Shown: in pieces, positions 46,201-58,430 of the stretch
Numbering within the stretch: position 1 is the first letter of the stretch
Layout of the letters: every line of letters starts with the position of its first letter
Assembly (NCBI RefSeq): GCF_051020975.1
Contig: NC_135035.1
Coordinates: 5,704,001 to 5,768,000 of the forward strand
Source of the DNA: Osmia lignaria lignaria
Lineage: Eukaryota > Arthropoda > Insecta > Hymenoptera > Megachilidae
Direction of reading: 5' to 3'
DNA length: 64,000 nt
The notes under the pieces: model-generated
Told to the model about the DNA's origin: nothing
Database searches by the model: none
The model's input: only the letters and a program-made list of their open reading frames with translations
Translations under genes and position numbers: made by a program

Positions 46201-46687
46201 AGCAGACACCCTATGCATTATTTACCCTTTGGTGATGGGCCAAGGAATTGCATTGGTGCGTATAAATATTCTAGTACTATTTAAGTATTATAAAAAGATA
46301 CATTAGATATAGGAGAAAGCAGGGTAAAGGTGGGTGCTCAATATATTTATTTTCGTAACAAAAACAATGAAATTGTTTTGATACATTGAATTTATTTTTA
46401 TAATTTAATTTGAGTATTTAAAAATTATTCATAAGAACTTTAATATGTACTTCTCTAATCATATTTTTTTTATTATAATTTTAATGATATTCATAATATT
46501 ATTGATATATGTTACAGGAGCACGATTTGCAGTCTATCAATCCAAAGTTGGACTTATAAAAATACTTCGTAATTACAAAATTGATGTTTGCGAGAAAACT
46601 ATGATTCCTTATCAAATTGACCCAGCCGCTTTCTTATTGGCGCCGAAAGGAGGAATATATTTAAAAATAACAAAAGTAGAGAGTTAA
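43244..46687 (+). CDS. Cytochrome P450, CYP6AS-like (gene D), complete
   Basis: Five exons, 43244-43579, 44158-44683, 45599-45820, 46004-46255 and 46518-46687, give 501 aa. Phases and exon lengths match gene C exactly. The anchor is MAIYLEIFCGIAALCLAF and the hinge GPQPIPVLGN. The I-helix is VAGFETSSTAI, in which the first Ala of the usual AAGFETS is Val. The protein also has ETLR, IPERF and FGDGPRNCIG. It is the most diverged member of the cluster, and its 5' leader does not share the block seen in B and C. Its introns are the smallest (578, 915, 183, 262 bp). As a CYP3-clan ER monooxygenase, its substrate is unknown. Confidence 0.9.
43826..44065. repeat. Degenerate minisatellite in P450 D intron 1
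   Basis: Units near 'catcttatgatgtcatc' plus '(t/c)gtccgtcgcgtttga' of about 35 bp occur at least five times, with a break at 43950-44020. Confidence 0.6.
44903..45151 (+). mobile_element. hAT-type MITE in P450 D intron 2
   Basis: 'cagggccgaattaagatttc' at the left and 'cttaattcagccct' at the right are inverted ends of hAT type (CAGGGCCG.ATTAAG). About 250 bp, non-coding. Confidence 0.6.
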
Positions 46688-46979
46688 TATAAAATTTAAG
46701 TAACAAAAGAAATATTATAGTATTTATAATATATATTTTTTACTTCTAATTTTAAGGATCTAAAATACTATCGGAAAACAGTATTTCCGAGATGTATATA
46801 CTTTTTATTTATAATTAATAGACAATTTTGTTAAATTGAGAGCCAGTCTAAAACAATGATATAAATTATTAAATAAAAACATAACGAATTTGTCTTTTGT
46901 TTTATAGTGTGATTAGATTATTAGATATTCCGAATTTTTTTATAATATAATATTATTTATAAATAAATTGTATACTATA

Positions 46980-47167
46980 CCACAGTTCACCAGAGTCCAT
47001 AACTACGACGCGCAGGTTGGAAGATGGTGGGGGAACGCAGCGAGCTCTCTGCTAATCGCTTTCCACTTCGTTTGGGAGTATCGCCAATCAGGGCGAAAAT
47101 GCGTACTGGAGATGCGCAAAGAACTAAAACTGGTCTTTTCGCAGTTATGGACTCTGGTGAACTGTGG
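46980..47167. mobile_element. TIR element, 188 bp, TA flanks
   Basis: The ends 'ccacagttcaccagagtcca' and 'tggactctggtgaactgtgg' are exact inverted repeats with TA on both sides, as in mariner/Tc1 MITEs. The open frame across it is not a gene. Confidence 0.75.
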
Positions 47168-47247
47168 TATAGATAAATTATTTCAGATTGCAATTTTACA
47201 TATTCCCATTGTTTTTGATTATAAGGAAAAATATTTAGAGATGGAAG

Positions 47248-47496
47248 TATTGTGCAGAGATAGAAAGAATATTAGCGGAAGGAATGCAGGTACCATTGGT
47301 TGTAGTCGGTAAGTCACATCTCACGCACACGTATTCTAGATCGTCGCGTGTTATTGGCCGATGCGATCACATATTAATCGCGTCGCCTGACAAAGAAGAA
47401 AAATGAAACTCAAATTTGGGGACAGGGCGGAGCGTGCTTAGTGCTCCCTTTGCCCTTGTACCGTCTCGCTAATATTCTTTCCATCTCTGCACAGTA
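47248..47496. mobile_element. TIR element family C, copy 2
   Basis: The ends 'tattgtgcagagat' and 'atctctgcacagta' flank an internal 'cgtattctagatcgtcgcg' shared with 10963-11196. Confidence 0.7.
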
Positions 47497-49198
47497 TTTA
47501 TTTCAAAGGCCCAAATATAATAGCAATGTTTTTTGTAACCAATAAATGTATCATTTGTATTTTTTTAGGTATGAAAAACATTGAGTTGGTTCAATTAAAT
47601 GGAATACTCTGTATTTAGTGAAATTTAAAAAAATTTTATAAATCTATTGCATGGTATTCTGACGTTTATCAAAAATTAATTAACTTATAATTTTTTGAAT
47701 AATTCTTGAAATTATTTAAAAATTATTATTTTTATTTTTACAGCAAATAAGTTGTTACGTAGATATATTAAACCACCTAAGAAATATTGATGATCTTAAA
47801 ATCTTGATAAACATTGTTGTTACTATCTGAATTCAAGTTCAAAATTTGAAGAAATGGCTTACACTTATTAATTCTACATAATTTATATGTATAACTTAAA
47901 CAATGCTTAGTTAATAAACATGTTTATTATACTTTTATTTCTTGATGGATAAAATAAAAATTCAATTATACTTTCCATAATCCATGTTAAATTATTAGTT
48001 GCACTTTTAGGCAGAATAATAAATAATGTAAAACATGTCCAATGAACAAATAATTTTTGTATCATTTATTAATTATCACCGTTAAACATTTTTTGTTGTT
48101 AATATAATTTCTATTTAAAAAGAGTAATTTAAAGGTAATAAACATAAAAAAATTGAAATTAACGTTATATCATGAAACTTTCATTACTTTACTGTTTATA
48201 TAATGTTTATAATTTTCAAAAACCATTTGCAACTACATAAATAAGGGCATAATTAATTCTAAAGTAACGCGTTCATTCTAAACCCCTTTAGAAGTGACAG
48301 ATCAAATTAGGTCAATGTGTCACCACAGAAACACACGTGATCACTATACATCACTTTCCACTGCTTTTACATTAAATATATTTCCTTCTAGAATAGAATC
48401 TTTTTAATTATATAATCGTTCATAATTTAAAAATTCAAAATTCGTAGTTTTCAGTTAATATGTATATACAAATACAATCATGTGTTAGTAGTATCGAGTC
48501 TTTTTAATGAACTCATTCTCGCAGTTAACTTCTGGATTGTAGTCACTGATTGTAGGAAAGAGGGACGCTAAATAACCTAGCGGCCGTGAGGTTAGGTTCT
48601 ATGAATCTGTATCGTCCAGTTGTGCGTCGGAAGAAGGTGCGAGGTGATCGTTATGACATCACCGTGGGAACGTTAATTCTAAAACACGAATATAAAGGAT
48701 GCAGATCATCAAGAAACGAGTCACTCGATGTAGGCGACGTACACCTGCATCATTCAAATCGTGCAACTTAGTGTTGTATACCGAATTATTCACTATCGTA
48801 CTTAGATAGTCCGGTTTTCTTATCATATTATAAGTCAACCTTCAACAACAAACACTCCAAGTCCTTCCTTCTATTCCTAATGATTCCTCCGAACTAGTCA
48901 TCTCCAAACCTTGACCTCATGACCTCATCCCCTACTGATTGCTGGACTCACGTTAACTCCCAGCTTCCTATTTTTTCGATCCTATAAAATACCTAACATT
49001 TTTCCCTCCAGGGGCAGATTTTTCCGAACCAACTTAGGACTAGAGTCTACTTTTGTCACGACGAATATTGTATTAAAAACTTCGGTTGTATTTCGCGTTG
49101 TGATTAAAATAAATAAGTATCGCGAGTGGAATACAACATTAGTCACTACATAAATTCATTCAGGACTGTCATACTAAGGAAACTGGATATTTAACACC
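47497..49198. other. Intergenic region before the PLC-like gene
   Basis: Very AT-rich to ~48500, then a more GC-balanced stretch. The last ~150 bp ('cgcgttgtgattaaaataaa' onward) may hold the promoter and 5' UTR of the next gene. The frame 48586-48771 has no recognisable features. Confidence 0.4.
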
Positions 49199-50494
49199 AT
49201 GGAGCATGAAAGCAAGGGTTTCGATGATATGCCACACAGATCAAAACGGAAACCAATCAATTCGAACGAAGAATTAGAGAACTGGATGACTCGGCTTCCG
49301 ACAGCTCTGAGAAACGTACCCATAATACATTTGGCGATACCCGGTACGTTTGAAATATTTTTAGTCTCTATCAAACATATTTTATATTTAATGAGTTAAT
49401 TTTTATCTAAAATATTTAATTGGAACTAATATTACCTTCTTATAAATTTAATTAGACAAAAATGAAAGTTTTCAAAATTTCTTTTAATTGTTGGGGTTAT
49501 ACAATTGAAATTTATAAAACTACATTACCAACTGTATTTACTGTGTTATTAAGATCGTAGGTTATATTCTGAATGTTCAAGGCCGCATTTATACTACATC
49601 AACTATAAAATGAATACATGTAACGTCAATTGTTAATTTCTAACAGGTTCTCACAATACAATGACTTATACCATAATGAAAGATAATGATATCGGACCCG
49701 ACGAGCCTAGATACATCAGAGCACTCGGCCGTTACTGTTCGATTGTCTCAAAACCTATTATTTTTAATTGGTCTATTACACAACACGATAACGTTAAGGA
49801 GCAGCTGAACGGCGGAATCCGATACTTAGATTTACGCGTGGCTACGAAACCGATGAACGGTGATATTTATTTTGTTCATGGTTTATATGGATCAAAAATA
49901 TATCAGCCATTGCAACAGGTAGCAGAGTGGCTGTCATCTCACGCCAACGAGACTGTAATCTTAGATTTTCAACATTTTTATTCGTTTTCTGAAATGGACC
50001 ATCGTCACCTTGTGGATACCATTCTTCAAATATTTCACTCAAAATTGTGCCCAACAGCTTCCACCTTTACTCATATAACACTAAATTGGCTTACTCTGGA
50101 AAGGTATCAGGTTATTGTTATTTACAGGAACATATATGCACAGAATTACTCCAACTTGTGGCCGAGTGGTCTATGGCGGACACCATGGCCTGATACTGCT
50201 CGCGTCAATGAACTTATAGATTTCTTGAATCGTGAACTCCAAGCACGTCCGTTGGGAATCGGTTTTATTTCGCAGTGTCTTTTAACGCCAGATATGCCTT
50301 TCGTGCTGAAACATTTATGTGGGACGCTACAAAGGAATTTAGCACCTGTATGTCAAAAACCAATTCTTTCTTGGATAAATCAAAAACAACCCGGCCGTGG
50401 TGGTTTGAATATCGTTATAGCCGATTTTATATCTGATACAAATTTTTTATTTTGTAAAACCGTTATCGAAAGTAACAAAAAATTTTTTAATTGA
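49199..50494 (+). CDS. PI-PLC X domain-containing protein (PLCXD-like)
   Basis: Two exons, 49199-49343 and 49647-50494 (phase-1 intron of 303 bp), encode 330 aa, the usual length for PLCXD proteins. Only the X half of a phosphoinositide phospholipase C is present. The catalytic histidines are visible: His51 in IPGSHNTM and His126 in YFVHGLYG. GGIRYLDLRV near 104-113 is the conserved strand after the first His. No signal peptide or membrane segment is apparent, and there is no PH, EF-hand or C2 domain. The family is expected to cleave phosphoinositides, but its natural substrate is poorly defined. The start is chosen at ATG 49199 (context caccATGg), in frame with exon 1. It is unrelated to the P450s. 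Confidence 0.85.
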
Positions 50495-53091
50495 TAGAAT
50501 TCTATGTAAATATTTTGTACTTTATATAAATACTTGATTCTATTGTGATAAATTGATTATTATGCATTTTGAATGCAAAAGTACACCATTTATTTTTACT
50601 TCTAATGAAGTATTTATTTATATTTGTAATAAGTAATATAATAAATTGTAGTTGAAATTACTTTAGTAAAAAGTTAAATATTTTAAGTTAAATCTTCGCA
50701 TAACCTTTAAGTCTTCATAACAATTTATGTAATGAGTTGAATTCTAAATTTTGGCAATTTTTCAAATAAATACAATGCCAAAAATAAATTGAACTATTTG
50801 ATACCTTAAAGACAATGATATTTTTGTGCAAAAAATATTAATCTACAATTACTAATAAAATATAAATACAGATTGACTAATAATAAATATTAAGCATACA
50901 AATTAATTGGATGTTGTAAAGATTTCATTCTTCTTTTGTAATATTTTTTTATTATTGAAATAAACGTCATTTATATTGTAATATTTTGTTGCGTGACTTT
51001 AGCAGGTTTTAACGTATTTGATACGTTCCTGTAATCGTCATCGTTACGTCACGAAAAATCGCGCATGCGCGAAAAAATCCCATCTAACATCACTGCCCTT
51101 TCCACTGTTGTCCCGCCAAATTGTTCAGGCTAGTCGCGCAAGCGCAAAATACTCCCCCCTTCCATTGTTAACGTGTCTGCATCTCTTGCTCCGCGGGTCT
51201 TGCCACTCAAGTTTCACGCTGATTGGTCAATTTTTAATTTTCAACAACGAAATGTGGCTAAACTACTGATTCCATCGAAAAATGTTACAGAACTTTTTAC
51301 TTCGATTTTTCGTGATCTATCCAGCGGTGGAGAGGTCTTCAGGGTATTTTTTAACACCCTGTATATAAAACTTGAATATTAAAGAAAATATCAATAAAAA
51401 AAGCAGTTCGTCTCCTTTTTTTAAGTGCTTCGCAAGTTAATGTATTTCAAAGTATTAATGTATTAAAAAAATTTTAATGTATTAAAAATCAGAATTGAAA
51501 CCATAGAATCGGGATTCGAACTGAATCTCCTTGTTTCTCAATTCTGCCATATTGCCATGGATAAGATTATATTATTTTATCGACTCGTTGATGCTGCTGC
51601 CACATGCTTAGGTGGCTTGAGCATCGAGCCGATAATGTAGAAATGACGGGAGCAGCCGAACGGAGGAGCTCGCACGGACACGTGGGGCAACACGCTTATG
51701 TTCCATGGATTCTGGAAACAAATGAAGTAGGGGAGTCACTGGGACGTCGTGGAGAGGGTAAAAATTTGTCCCACGTCCCACGATTCTGGCATCACTGCCT
51801 TATGGGAGTTTGCGTCTTCGAAAAAATTCACCGTTTTCTTACTCCCTCTAGAATATATTGCGGCTGCGGTAAGAAACAAAACCCCAATCAGTCAGTTTGC
51901 TGGTAAGATATTCTCGGGGCCACTGCCCCGAATGCAGAATTGTATCGAATGATTATCATGTGATATGAGATAATATATTATCTAGTCGGTGTTATTATTA
52001 TCTCTCCGGTAATTTGAGTTAAAGGCACAGACATTTCGGAGACATTTTTTAAGACGAAAAATATTTGAAAAAAATAATATTAAGGGCAAATCATGCTGGA
52101 AATGTTTTTCGTAATAAGATTGGTACGAAATTTTTATTTAACCCTTTCACTACGACGAGCGACTATAGGCGCTCTCTCTTTTGCATAGTCCGCATCTCTC
52201 TGGATTTGCAGTTTGAATATTTTATTGAGACGACAAAGGATTATCGGAGTAGCTTCGAGAAATCTGGCTGTATTGTAAATACAAAAAGATGGCAATTGAT
52301 TTGTAGGAAATTAAGTATCGCGAAGGAATGTTCAAATTTTTACGTTTAAAAAGACCGTATTATTATTTTCTTACAATCAGTAATAATTAATAGTGGTCTT
52401 CCACACCACCTTTGAGGTTCCACTAATGGCGCGTTAAATTTTATTATAGTGGATCTTCGCCTGGAGCCCTATTATACCACTTTTTATTATTATAATTATT
52501 AAAAGGACTAAATCACTTGCTTTGTTATTAAAAATTGTCAGCCCACGTAATATTGCCTCTGACTGTATGAAAAATTGTTCGCGTAGTATGTCAAAAAATG
52601 TTTTGTACGTGCTAGAGCACGGCCTGTAGGAGAGCTGGTCTCCGTGAGATTCCGAACACCGAAGTGCGAATCTCGATTGACTCTAGTTGGTAGGACCCGG
52701 TTTCGTTATGCGTCATTCGGGAATCATGGACGCACGGATGCGTAATTTGCGGATACGTTGCGACGTTGACCGCCCGAGAACCTCCGCACGAGAGGGGTGA
52801 TTGTCAAAAAATATTCCTTCTTTCTTTATTCGTCGTGAAAGGCGAGGAAAAACTGTTAGGTTATTTACGACAAGCACGTGTTTACATTGGGACCAATCCG
52901 AGAGAAAACTAACAGACGAAAGGTCCTGCCTTGACTCGTATTTCGAGGCCGGTATATTTGCCGGTAATGTCACATCTCTGCATTACCCGTGTTTACCCCC
53001 TTAATGTGATTCCCGATTGTCATGTCGCGTTTTTCGCATCGACGGTTTCGTTCGTCGATTTTGCTGGTATGGTATGCACGGCGGGTGCCGG
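50495..53091. other. Intergenic region with repeats
   Basis: AT-rich 3' flank to ~51000. Then comes a stretch ending 'aacaccctgtatataaaa' (51350) that looks like a TIR-element end, the repeat at 51600-51960, and AT-rich DNA. From about 52974 leftward there is possible LTR sequence of the BEL-type element (minus strand 'tgtgacattaccggcaaata'). Confidence 0.4.
51600..51960 (-). repeat. Dispersed repeat shared with 41740-41930
   Basis: Reverse complement similarity covers 'tattctagagggagtaagaa' and 'aaactcccataaggcagtga'. Open frames here are not conserved in the other copy. Confidence 0.5.
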
Positions 53092-54249
53092 TTACGTTTC
53101 GAAACGGTGAAGTAATGAGTGGTGGAAACGCCCGCAATGTTTGCACCGCGACGATCTACATGGTTCGCGGTGGACACGAAGACAATTTCGGCATAAATTT
53201 TTTCGTTTAACGGCGTCCCAACGCTGCGATAAAGTTAATTTTCCGAATGCCGGGCAGTTAGGAACGAAGTGTTGCTGCTCGCAGTAAAAGCAAGCACCTG
53301 TAGTTACCGCGCGCTTTTTACGACCGGACCGACGTTTTCCTTCCGTCTCGGTCTTGGCGCGAACGGTGTGTTCCTCAAGCATGAGCAATCGCATCGAGGT
53401 ATCGTTTATGAATTTATAAAATTGATCTAGCGTGGGAAAAGTGTCCAAGCTCAACGACTCTTCCCATTTTTCACGGATCTCTCTGGGCAGCGCTCTTTCG
53501 AGAATACAAATAACTAGAACGCTATCGGGAGTGACTCCTAACAATTGGAGCATATTTAGATGTCGGCGAACATCATTGATTATTTTCGCAAGCGAGTTGG
53601 ATGTGACCTTAGTCGGTGCACGTATGTCGAGAATGGCGTTTAAATGCAACGATACGAGAATACGCTGCTTCCCGTACGAGTCGATTAAAAGGCGCCACGC
53701 GTTTTGATAATTTTCCCCGCTCGAGTCAAAAAGTAAAATCTTATTCAGCGCCTCGCCAGTAAGTGAATTTTTCAAATACCAAAATTTCACCGAATCGTCA
53801 ATGTCCGTGCGCTCATCGATCATCGCCATGAAAGTGCTTTTGTACGAAACCCACTTGTCTAAACTTCCGTCGAATTTCGGTAATTCCGCTACCATTGGTT
53901 TCACGGTGCGGCACCCTTTTATCAAAGTTGTGTTTAGGTTCGCGTTGCCGAGCGTCTCGTTAATTCGCGCTGTCGATGTACCGGCGACTTCCATCGATTC
54001 GATATTACCCGCGATTTCGTAGTATCGATCCTGAATTTCTAGAATATCGTTTTGTCGCTCGTTACTTGGATCGATAATCTCGAGCTCGTCATGTAATTCT
54101 TCGCACTCGGATAGCAATTTGGTCACCGAATTCAGTCGCATTTTGAGGTTAGTTTTGTCATACAGATTCGATGCGACGCAGTTCGCAAGGTGCGTGATCT
54201 GCGTTTTAAGTGTTGTTTGTTTTTGAGTGAATACTTTAACTGTATCCAT
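53092..54249 (-). CDS. gag: BEL/Pao-type Gag (DUF1759-like), no pol
   Basis: A 385-aa open frame on the minus strand from ATG 54249 to the stop at 53092. The N-terminal ~110 residues are helical and hydrophilic. A DUF1759-type capsid region starts near residue 120 (LPKFDGSLDKWVSYKSTF) and runs to ~300. The C-terminus has three zinc-knuckle-like motifs (CFYCEQQHFVPNC, CRNCLRVHREPC, CKHCGRFHHSLLH), the pattern of BEL/Pao Gag. In complete elements gag runs on into protease and pol. Here a stop follows the last knuckle, and ~120 bp later possible LTR sequence begins. The frame is nonetheless free of stops, so it is either a recent internal-deletion copy or a gag kept by the host. Confidence 0.75.
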   Translation of the reverse strand: MDTVKVFTQKQTTLKTQITHLANCVASNLYDKTNLKMRLNSVTKLLSECEELHDELEIIDPSNERQNDILEIQDRYYEIAGNIESMEVAGTSTARINETLGNANLNTTLIKGCRTVKPMVAELPKFDGSLDKWVSYKSTFMAMIDERTDIDDSVKFWYLKNSLTGEALNKILLFDSSGENYQNAWRLLIDSYGKQRILVSLHLNAILDIRAPTKVTSNSLAKIINDVRRHLNMLQLLGVTPDSVLVICILERALPREIREKWEESLSLDTFPTLDQFYKFINDTSMRLLMLEEHTVRAKTETEGKRRSGRKKRAVTTGACFYCEQQHFVPNCPAFGKLTLSQRWDAVKRKNLCRNCLRVHREPCRSSRCKHCGRFHHSLLHRFET

Positions 54250-54996
54250 CGTAAGAAAGTATTCGCACGCACCGTATACGCAATTACTTTTAAAAATTAA
54301 TTATTCGAAATTATTCGGTAATTAAACGATCAAGAAATATAGCTAGGAACACTTATTCTTCTGATGCTGATAGACTCCGTCGGCAGCAAGCGGCAAGTGG
54401 GCGAGAGATCCCCGTGTGACGATGGAGATGGCTGTTTTGAACTTCTCGATGATCGTCTTCGATAGAGTCCGATGCGTATAAAGGAGCACTGCTATGTCTC
54501 TGTATCACTATGTCACTTCACTTATTAAGAATTCCGATGGAACCGTGAGCACACAACGATATAAAATAGTTCCGATAACGTGATAGAAAATGTCTTGCTT
54601 GTTCTGCCGCGTGTTTCCACGTTCACAGTTAGAGCACGACTGACCCTCATTGACCGTTTGTGGCCCTTTCTTTAAAGGACTCACCCCCCTCCACCACGAA
54701 GGGAAAGCGCCCAGACTTCGAAAAATTTTTCCACAGGAAGGAAAGCACCCTAACGGTTTACACATGGCCCGTTTCGACCGTTCTTTAATAAATTATAAAC
54801 CTATAGTATATGTACATGAAAATCAAACTTAAAACACAGTTGGGGCATTCCATGCGAAATCGGACACCTTTCGGAGCATCATGTTGGATTTTGCTCAAAT
54901 TGAGATATGTTGTAGTTTTTAGTGATATATAAACGTGTCTCGAAGGATTTAAAAAAATTTTTCAAATTGTGGATTTTACAGCTGTTTGAAACATAG
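54250..54996. other. Upstream flank of BEL-type gag
   Basis: On the minus strand a 'cctttatacgcatcgg' (TATA-like, near 54480) precedes gag and may belong to a 5' LTR. No copy of the sequence left of 52974 was found here, so an LTR pair could not be shown. Confidence 0.35.
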
Positions 54997-55798
54997 TACA
55001 GGTAGCCCTCCTACAACACGGCATCCTATAACACGGTTTCGCTCTAACACGATAGGATAAATTGCGGGAACCCTCGTATTGCACTGCAACCTATAACACT
55101 GTGTCGCTCTAACACGATAAGAAAATTGAGAAAATCTTTTTACAACACTGTACTTCTACAGCACTAGATAACATGATTTTTGTTTAACATATTTAAAAAC
55201 TAAATTACTTAATAATAATAACGGGAAGGAATAATGAACTATAGTGCCTTTACATGAAAATATATAATTTATACACGCTTCGATTAAAGCGCGAAATTAT
55301 TAAATTAGTTTTTTTTAGATACGACGTGAAAGTACTAGACATGATGTGGTCTTCTCTGTGAATAGGCCGCATATGCGGTAGTTCTTCCAGGGAAGCATCG
55401 GACTATCCATGAAAATATATAAATAAATATTAATTTACTCATTTATAACTCTATTCCGATGTTATAGCGGAAAGCGTCATGCACAATTTATACGCCATTC
55501 GCGGCGAGACTTGCCGTCTCATTGTAAGTAGTAATGAGGAAGAATTTTAATAAATTAAGGATACATTAAATGAAAATAATATTTTTTGCTTTTTTTTTCA
55601 TTTTGTGTTATATTTTTAATAAAAATTAAGTTGCTTATATAGAATTAAAAAAAAAATGTTTGTTTTTAATAAGTTCTCGGAACGTAACCCCCCTTTTTGT
55701 ATTAGCTCTGGGTCTCATATAACACGATTTCACACAACACGGCGTTTTCTAGGAACCTATCTACCGTGTTATAGGAGGGCCACCTGTATTATATTTTT
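54997..55798. mobile_element. Tigger/pogo-like non-autonomous TIR element
   Basis: The ends 'tacaggtagccctcctacaa' and 'ttataggagggccacctgta' are inverted. Subterminal 'tataacacgg.ttcgctctaa' repeats follow at both sides. TA flanks and 'ccctc..ataacacgg' are typical of Tigger/pogo ends. About 800 bp; no transposase frame. Confidence 0.65.
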
Positions 55799-56439
55799 TT
55801 TATGAATATATATGAGTATAGTTAAGTATATATGGTCTGATTAGGTTTTTACTGGGTTTCCCTAATCCTCGCAACAAATGTAGGACCATGTGTAATTCCC
55901 AGAGAAGGCAAAGAAGGATGGTTATTAATAAATATAAAATTTATCGAAAATAGTATTATAGAAACGAGCAAACTTTGTAACGTGTTTATTAAGTTAAATT
56001 AAACTCCGATTCGTTTTTGAGGAGGCGTGTTGGAATATTCAACAATGTATGTATGTATTTTATTTTCTTGGGCTCTGCCCAAGATGGCGCTTCAGGGGGC
56101 AAGCGCCCCCTATATTGCCTTAATATTCAACAATAATCCTTATACAGAAATGAATCGTTGAGAACCACTGTCTTTTGTGCATCTACGATAGCCTGACTGG
56201 CACCATCAGGTCTAAGGGCCTGTGACTGTTTACTGTTCGAGGCCAGGGTAATAAACACGGTATAGACGAAGTTTCTTTCTTTAAGTGGACGGCAGATTTC
56301 CTTTCGGCGGTCGATGCGTTGCCTCACTTTCAGTTTGAATTTCACAGAGTGAATATCCTTCAAAGCCAGTTAAGAAATAAATTTAAAGTAGTAAAAAGAA
56401 AATTAAAAGACTATAATTATTTACCCCATAATCCAATAG

Positions 56440-56875
56440 AATTTTTCATTGCAAAATGGATTTTTTAAAAATTTGGAAAGTTTATAAATATTTTTATTTA
56501 ATAGAAATTATCAAATGACCACGTTTATATTTTTACAGTATTAGTGTCTTGTTGTGATTATTAATCTGTAATTTCTTCAGATTTTTTGAAGTGGAGGAAC
56601 ATAGTTGAAAAAATTAAAAACCGATAATTGTTTATATTATTACTTTAATTGTTCATATGACCATGTTCATATTTTTACAATTTTAATCCTTAGCTCGTTA
56701 CAATTATTAATATACCATTTTTCCAGATTTTTTATAGAGGTGTATCACATACAAAAAAATTATAAAGCCATATTTCCTAACTTTTCGTTCGCAGAGGAGA
56801 AACATATTCGTAATATTTTTATTTCATGAAATGGTCATCATATGCAGGTTCAGAATAGTTTAACATGTATCAAAT
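56440..56875 (+). repeat. Segmental duplication, copy 1
   Basis: From 'ttttcattgcaaaatggatt' to 'catgaaatggtcat', collinear with 59235-59985 apart from the solo-LTR-like insert there. About 435 bp. No gene is recognised in it. Confidence 0.75.
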
Positions 56876-56961
56876 GATATAAAACTTAAAACATTGCCAA
56901 TTCGTACGGATATTGACTGTTGATTGTGGAATGATTTTGTGAATAATTGTAATTCTGTATC

Positions 56962-57084
56962 CAGGGTGATTTTCTCGCAGCCGGACACAAAGGAACTGGC
57001 GACAATGAACCCCTTGACCACACCATGAAGAGGTCCGTACAAACACACGTACTACACACATAGAGTCGTCTCGGCCCGGGTAGG
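56962..57084. mobile_element. Half copy of the 'cagggtgattttctcgc' TIR element
   Basis: The left half only: 'cagggtgattttctcgcagc', 'acaaaggaactgg', 'accatgaagaggtccg', cut at 57084 where the 5S palindrome begins. Confidence 0.6.
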
Positions 57085-57096
57085 TCAAATTAAATA

Positions 57097-57304
57097 CAGG
57101 GTGATTCTCTCGCTACGCAAGACAGAAGCAGTGCCGCACAATCGAACCCCGCTGTTTTTGCAGGTAAAGAGACCCAGGGGCCATATCGCCGGACCCAAGA
57201 CTGTTCTATGCGTGTTTATGGCTGGGACGAAGGCAAGAAACGGAACAGCAGGGGTTCCATTGTGCGGCACTGCTTTTGTCTTGCGTAGCGAGATAATCAC
57301 CCTG
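57097..57304. mobile_element. TIR element 'cagggtgattctctcgc', left arm copy
   Basis: The ends 'cagggtgattctctcgctac' and 'gtagcgagataatcaccctg' are flanked by TA, with an internal mirror of 'gtgccgcacaatcgaac' / 'ccattgtgcggcac'. It interrupts 'attaaaTAgaagag', which is uninterrupted in the arm at 5060-5085. Confidence 0.75.
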
Positions 57305-57364
57305 TAGAAGAGAATTTTATCGAATACGGCTGTTAAATTTTGTTTGATTCAAGAAAAAAAAAGA

Positions 57365-57484
57365 ACTAACAGCACGCGGAGTTCCCAAGCGGTCACCCAT
57401 CCAAGTACTATCCGCGCCGAACTTAGCTTGACTTCGGTGATCGGACGAGAACCGGTAGTAGTCCTAAGTCGTATGGCCGTTAGT
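57365..57484 (-). rRNA. 5S rRNA sequence (copy 3), left arm of palindrome
   Basis: 120 nt on the minus strand, identical by eye to copy 1. Internal promoter boxes, helix I ends and a T-run (57350-57363 on the plus strand as A's) are intact. Divergent from copy 4. Confidence 0.6.
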
Positions 57485-58202
57485 TGAAATTATAGACTTT
57501 ATTAGAGCAGAAAATGGTTCCAAACCGTAGAAATATTATAAAACATTTAGTTGTTGATATCCGTTGTATTCCATTGCATAATCTACCGCGATTACGTAAC
57601 AATGTCAAGTAGAAACATGACACTTGAGGCACGAGATAATATGATTTGGGAACGGATATATCAATGAGGTAATACTAATGCAACGACTAAACTTTGTTAT
57701 TTTTCATTTTTTTCTTATAAAACTTTTACCAAGATATTTGTGACGTTTTTCTGATTATAATGATACCAAATACGATATGGTTTAGACAATTTTTACTTAT
57801 AATAGTGTTTGCTATTTCTGAACTGTGTCTTCTAAACAAAAAAAAGAACCAAAAATTAAAAAAGTACAATTATTGGTAGCTTCTATGCGCGCGAATACGC
57901 ATTTGTTGTTCGTTTTTAACATTTGTAACTTTCTAAAACTTCAGAATATTAAGATTACATTACTTTCAAAAATATTCTATTTGACGGCACCAGAGAGATT
58001 ATTTTTATTACATCAGTAAGTTAAAGGAGAAACAGCATGCACCAAACCGAAACTCCTCGCCTATAGGAGTTTCTTTCAAGAAACGAAGAAATATTGTCCG
58101 AGCCGTAGCACGTTGTGGCATGCAACGAGGCAACGTCTGCCTCTTCAAAAGGGTTCGGAACGGTAATAGGATACGGGTGTTTGGTACAAGTGGATACTCG
58201 GC

Positions 58203-58430
58203 TTAATAAAATTGTTTCGCAAAATTTTGAGTCTTAGCCTTTGAGTCGCCAAAATTCTTTCTTGCAAATATTGTTTTTATGCAAAATGAAGCTATTTGCA
58301 AAATCTCAGCCAAATCTGGTTTGAAAGGTTTTCGGAAACTTCGCAAATTCTTTTTATATAAAATGAAATTATCTGCAAAAATATCAGTAGAATCACATTT
58401 GACAAATTTTTGGAAATACAGCTGTGTTAA
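58203..58430. repeat. Inner repeat of the 5S palindrome (tandem, diverged)
   Basis: 'tatgcaaaatgaagctattt...ggttttcggaaa' is followed by a diverged second unit 'tataaaatgaaattatctgc...aaatttttggaaa'. Related units are at 40690-40840, 42198-42300 and 60580-60790. The minus-strand frame here resembles that at 42029-42364 only because the DNA is repeated. Confidence 0.6.

Noticed and set aside
48586..48771. Possible 5' exon of the PLC-like gene
   Set aside because: No splice donor leads to 49199 in frame with recognisable sequence. The ATG at 49199 already gives a normal-length protein.
52600..54800. A full BEL/Pao element with two LTRs
   Set aside because: A possible LTR start is seen near 52974 on the minus strand, but no matching copy was found upstream of gag.
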